Origin: Salinibacterium xinjiangense
Lineage (GTDB): Bacteria; Actinomycetota; Actinomycetes; Actinomycetales; Microbacteriaceae
Assembly (NCBI RefSeq): GCF_014645015.1
Contig: NZ_BMLC01000002.1
Location: 372,001 to 436,000 of the forward strand
Direction: 5' to 3'
DNA: 64,000 nucleotides
Part shown: in pieces, positions 60,890 through 64,000 of the stretch
Layout of the letters: the number at the start of each line of letters is the position of its first letter
How positions within the stretch are numbered: position 1 is the first letter of the stretch
Position numbers and translations under genes: made by a program
The notes under the pieces: generated by a model
The model's input: only the letters and a program-made list of their open reading frames with translations
Told to the model about the DNA's origin: nothing
Database searches by the model: none

Positions 60890-62176
60890 TCAGGCGCTGT
60901 ACCGTGCCAGGGCGTCGGCGTCCCTGGCCAGCGTGACGGCCCGTCGGATCGTGTCGAGCGCTTCTACCGGGTCTGTCTCGACCTGCGCGAGCGCGTACTG
61001 GCGCTCAGCTTCTGCCAGCTTGGTGCGGGCGCTCACCCCGCCGCCACGCGCGCCGATGAGGTCGCGCACGACGGCGATCTGGCTTGCGGCAGATACGAGC
61101 GTGCCCGCGTAGGCGGCGCGCGCGTGGGCGAGGCGGTCGGCCTGGTTGCGCGCGCTTGCCATGGCAAGGTCAAGCCTGGCGACGGCTTCACCGATCCTGT
61201 GCAGATCGTCCACAGGATCGGCCGGGCCACTGCCGGTCGCGAGAGCCTCGTCGACGGCCGCCATCGCGTCGATGATCGCGCGGCCCGACTCGGCATCCGG
61301 GGCCGTGTCCCGCTGCTTCTTCGCCTCGTCAAGGTCTGACCGGGTGGACTCGCGCAAGCTGGCCAACGCGACCTCCGCTGACGCGAGATCGCGCTCGGTT
61401 CGATCCACGGCATCGAGAAGTTGCTCGGCGCGGCCTGCGATCTCGGATGCCCGTTGCAGGGTGCCTGAGACTGCGCTCACCCCGGCGGACGTCACAGCGG
61501 GGGCGGCTTCGTCGGTGATCGCCTCGGACTCCGCGAGCGAGGATTCAGCCGCAGAGACGTTCGAGGTGATGCCGGCCACGACGGCGGGGGAGTAGCTGGC
61601 TTCCAGGCGAGCGAGTGTCACGCGGCTGGTATCCACTCGTTCCCGCGTCGCCGCGGTGCGCCTGCGCAGGTGGGCGATCGCGTCGGCCGCGCCCACCTCC
61701 AGTCTGCGCAGTCCCGCGAACGCGGCATCCTGCTGGGCAAGGATCGCGCCGGCCTGCTCGCACAGCGCGATGATCTGCAGCGTCCACTCCCGCTGGTGAC
61801 GGTCGCTGTCGGCGGTGCTGTCGTCGAGCAACTGCCGCAGTCGAAACGCTTCGGCGACCTTCGTTCGCGCTACGGTGATCGATTGCCCGAACCCCCTCGA
61901 CCTTTCAGCGCCGAACTGCGCGATGGCGAAGCCGAGCTCGTGATCGGCAGCACGCACTGCGTCATCCATACGGACCAGTGCACTGCCCGCGGTCGAGCTG
62001 AGCTCGGCCATGGGCGCCGAGCCGAAGCCGAACGCGGCCGAACCTGGCGGCGAGCCAGCAGAGATTGCGCGACCATTGCGTCGACGAAACAGGGCGGCAA
62101 AACCGATGACGAGGCCGCCGCCTACTATCACCAGGGTGGTCACGCCGGCCACTACGATGCCTGTGACAACATCCAT
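60890..62176 (-). CDS. Membrane-anchored coiled-coil protein
   Basis: 428 residues from the ATG at 62176. One N-terminal membrane helix (VVTGIVVAGVTTLVIVGGGL-VIGFAALFRRR) is followed by a long alanine-rich helical region. It has heptad-like stretches such as LAEAERQYALAQVETDPVEA, VDRTERDLASAEVALASLRE and LARLEASYSP. It resembles the C-terminal half of actinobacterial TPM-domain proteins (secreted TPM domain, one helix, coiled coils), with the TPM domain missing. It probably acts as a cytosolic scaffold at the membrane. Function unknown. Confidence 0.7.
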   Translation of the reverse strand: MDVVTGIVVAGVTTLVIVGGGLVIGFAALFRRRNGRAISAGSPPGSAAFGFGSAPMAELSSTAGSALVRMDDAVRAADHELGFAIAQFGAERSRGFGQSITVARTKVAEAFRLRQLLDDSTADSDRHQREWTLQIIALCEQAGAILAQQDAAFAGLRRLEVGAADAIAHLRRRTAATRERVDTSRVTLARLEASYSPAVVAGITSNVSAAESSLAESEAITDEAAPAVTSAGVSAVSGTLQRASEIAGRAEQLLDAVDRTERDLASAEVALASLRESTRSDLDEAKKQRDTAPDAESGRAIIDAMAAVDEALATGSGPADPVDDLHRIGEAVARLDLAMASARNQADRLAHARAAYAGTLVSAASQIAVVRDLIGARGGGVSARTKLAEAERQYALAQVETDPVEALDTIRRAVTLARDADALARYSA

Positions 62177-62260
62177 GTTTCGTATTCTACGGTGCCGCGA
62201 GTATGCGAAACCCGGCCGTATCACCCGGCTTTCTCCGCACTGTCGTCTTAGGGTTGCGGT

Positions 62261-64000
62261 GTGTGGCGTGCCAACAAACCTTCCGAAGATTTCACTGTTG
62301 ACCCTGATGAGCAGCAGGCGGGCTCCAGCGACCCCGCAGCACATCACGTGAGTGCACAGCCGCAGGTGACGGCCCCGCATGTGATCAGTTTCGGTGATCC
62401 GACAGTCTCTGCCGGAAACGTGGCGGAGCCGGTGTGGGCCCAATGGCGCGAAGAACTGGCGGGGCTCGGTGGCGCCAGCCCGTTGTTGCACTTCAATGAC
62501 TCGCCTCGCACCCACATAGAACTGTCGACGACCCACCCCGGTGGGCTTGCGCAATTCATCACCGGTAAGACCACCCTGCTGTCGAACCTGATCAGGGATG
62601 ACGTCGCACTGCGTGCCGCAAAAATCGCGGCCGGCGCGATCGCCTCCAAGGGCCTTGAACTCCAGAGTGCTCGCGGCATCGATTCTGTTCACCTCGGCAT
62701 CGGCATCGCCGAGTGGCGTCACGGGGTCACAGATTTCCGTGCGCCAGTGCTGCTGCGCCCGCTCGCCATCCGCCGCCATGGTCGCGACTTCGAGGTGAGG
62801 CTGCGCGGCTCGGCCTTCCTGAACCCTGCGCTTGCACGCGCCCTCGACGAGCAGTTCAACCTCCGGCTTGACGCGCACGCTTTTGTCGCTCTCACGGACG
62901 ACGACGGCACCTTCAAGCCGAACCCCGTCATCGACCGGCTGCGTGGCCTGACCTCTCACCTCGAGTGGTTCACCGTCAGCCCGAGGCTCATCGTCTCGTC
63001 GTTCGCCGAGGTGTCGAGCGGACTGCTCTCCGATGCCGCAAGCCTGGAGCATCCGGTGCTCGACGCGCTGGCTGGTAACACGTCGGCCCGGTGGACCATC
63101 GAAGAGGGCTACGCGCCGGTAACGGCTGTCGCGGCCGACGAGCGCGCCCCCTCGACCGACAGCCTGCTGCTGGATGCCGACTCCGAGCAGGAGAACGTGA
63201 TCGCGCAGATCACCGCGGGTAACTCCATCGTCGTGAAGACGCTGCCCGGCACCGGTGGAACCCAGACGATCGTGAATGTGATCGGCACACTGGTTGGCCA
63301 GAACAAACGCATTCTCGTGTCGAGCGCTCGCCGTGCCTCCCTCCTGTCGATCTCTGACAGGCTCTCTGACATCGGAATGCCCGGTATCGCGGTGTCGCCG
63401 CGAACGCTTCGTCGCGACATCATCCGATCGATCTCCCGCAGCGAGAAGGCCACGCAGCCCTCCGTCGGCGAAGTGGATGAGGCACTCGTCAGGCTGCGCA
63501 AAGTGCTGCTGGATTACCGGCTCGGCCTGTCGAAAACAGACCAGGCGCTCGACATCTCGGTGCTCGAGTGTGTCACCGAGTTGAGCAGGCTCGCTCTGCT
63601 GCCGAATCCGCCCGCCACTACCGCGAGATTGTCGCGACGCACGGTGGAACTGCTGGCGAAAGACCGTTCGCGGGCAGCCGAGATCATGGTCGCCGCAGCA
63701 CGGCTCGGGGAGTTCCGCTACGGTCCGGGAGACTCTCCCTGGTACGGCGCGCAGTTCGCCAGCGGTGAAGAGGCGCTCCGCGCGCACGAGACCGCCAAGC
63801 GACTCAATCAGAGCGTGTCTGCGCTCGTGGACTCCGGGATGCGACTCATCTCCGGGACTCACATGCGTCCGTTCCAGAGCGTGACGGAGCTCGGGATATA
63901 CCTGCGGCTGCTGATCGATCTTCGCGACAGTCTGGACCGTTTCCTGCCCAGGGTGTTCGACCGCTCGATTACCGAACTCATCGCCGCCACTGCTCCCCGC
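62261..64000 (+). CDS. Large SF1-type DNA/RNA helicase, N-terminal part (partial)
   Basis: The frame from a GTG at 62261 stays open to the end of the window (580 codons seen). After a short acidic leader it reads WAQWREELAGLGGASPLLHF, a DUF4011-like start. SLLLDADSEQENVIAQITAG then leads into IVVKTLPGTGGTQTIVNVIG, the unusual P-loop (GTGGTQT where most helicases have GKT) typical of this actinobacterial AAA_11/12 helicase group. Motifs II-VI lie beyond the window. Probably a repair or RNA-processing helicase; the divergent neighbour is the coiled-coil gene. Confidence 0.75.
   Translation, partial: MWRANKPSEDFTVDPDEQQAGSSDPAAHHVSAQPQVTAPHVISFGDPTVSAGNVAEPVWAQWREELAGLGGASPLLHFNDSPRTHIELSTTHPGGLAQFITGKTTLLSNLIRDDVALRAAKIAAGAIASKGLELQSARGIDSVHLGIGIAEWRHGVTDFRAPVLLRPLAIRRHGRDFEVRLRGSAFLNPALARALDEQFNLRLDAHAFVALTDDDGTFKPNPVIDRLRGLTSHLEWFTVSPRLIVSSFAEVSSGLLSDAASLEHPVLDALAGNTSARWTIEEGYAPVTAVAADERAPSTDSLLLDADSEQENVIAQITAGNSIVVKTLPGTGGTQTIVNVIGTLVGQNKRILVSSARRASLLSISDRLSDIGMPGIAVSPRTLRRDIIRSISRSEKATQPSVGEVDEALVRLRKVLLDYRLGLSKTDQALDISVLECVTELSRLALLPNPPATTARLSRRTVELLAKDRSRAAEIMVAAARLGEFRYGPGDSPWYGAQFASGEEALRAHETAKRLNQSVSALVDSGMRLISGTHMRPFQSVTELGIYLRLLIDLRDSLDRFLPRVFDRSITELIAATAPR

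Noticed and set aside
60890-63862. 990-codon minus-strand frame including the coiled-coil gene
   Set aside because: Only the part from 62176 downwards is protein-like; the upstream 560 codons are antisense to the helicase gene.

Overview
The window is a high-GC actinobacterial chromosome segment, most likely from Microbacteriaceae. Support comes from a DUF7882 protein, a DUF3140 protein, a DinB/DUF664-type protein, cysteine-free HesB-like and DUF429 proteins, frequent GTG starts and ATGA/GTGA gene overlaps. No tRNA, rRNA or CRISPR array was recognised.

Left part (1-26.7 kb) is an accessory region built from modules. It opens with the end of a type IIL-like DNA methyltransferase, a PLD-family nuclease and a PD-(D/E)XK protein. 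A second defence module follows (3.3-10.0 kb): a membrane-tailed unknown on the minus strand, a gutted type III methyltransferase, an OLD/TOPRIM nuclease and a 901-residue SF1 helicase with an uncharacterised N-terminal half. This module lies between imperfect direct repeats of about 145 bp. Next come a DinB-like protein, an FAD oxidase, an IS3 remnant, a YoeB toxin with a truncated antitoxin, a homocysteine methyltransferase-like gene and an AbiE-type toxin-antitoxin pair. A frameshifted M23 peptidase, pieces of further AbiE genes and a complete beta-glucoside operon (ROK regulator, GH1, binding protein, two permeases, GH5) close this part. Five related attachment-site-like motifs (about 3.0, 10.3, 10.5, 16.9 and 26.7 kb) mark module borders; the last abuts the thiamine genes.

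Middle part (26.7-35.8 kb) is a thiamine region: thiO-thiS-thiG-thiF overlapping on the minus strand, divergent thiE, and two TPP riboswitches. One riboswitch precedes ykoE plus a fused EcfA-EcfA-EcfT transporter gene; the other precedes a thiD-tenA fusion. From 36 to 43 kb there are a DUF3140 gene, a PucR-like regulator, an esterase, a ribose-type ABC transporter and a MarR fragment.

Right part (43-64 kb): a polyamine-type ABC operon (potA-potD-potB-potC) faces a GntR/FadR regulator overlapping a cytosolic Cache-domain protein. Then comes a signalling block: EAL phosphodiesterase, Ser/Thr kinase, DUF7882 protein, RsbQ-like hydrolase and PAS-GAF-GGDEF cyclase. It holds synthesis and breakdown enzymes for c-di-GMP, with a kinase and a hydrolase translationally coupled to them. 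The remainder is housekeeping or metabolic: flavodoxin-fold oxidoreductase, SGNH hydrolase, methyltransferase, DUF1801, haloperoxidase-like hydrolase, aldo/keto reductase, small unknowns, a HesB-like protein, a coiled-coil membrane protein and the start of a large helicase that leaves the window.
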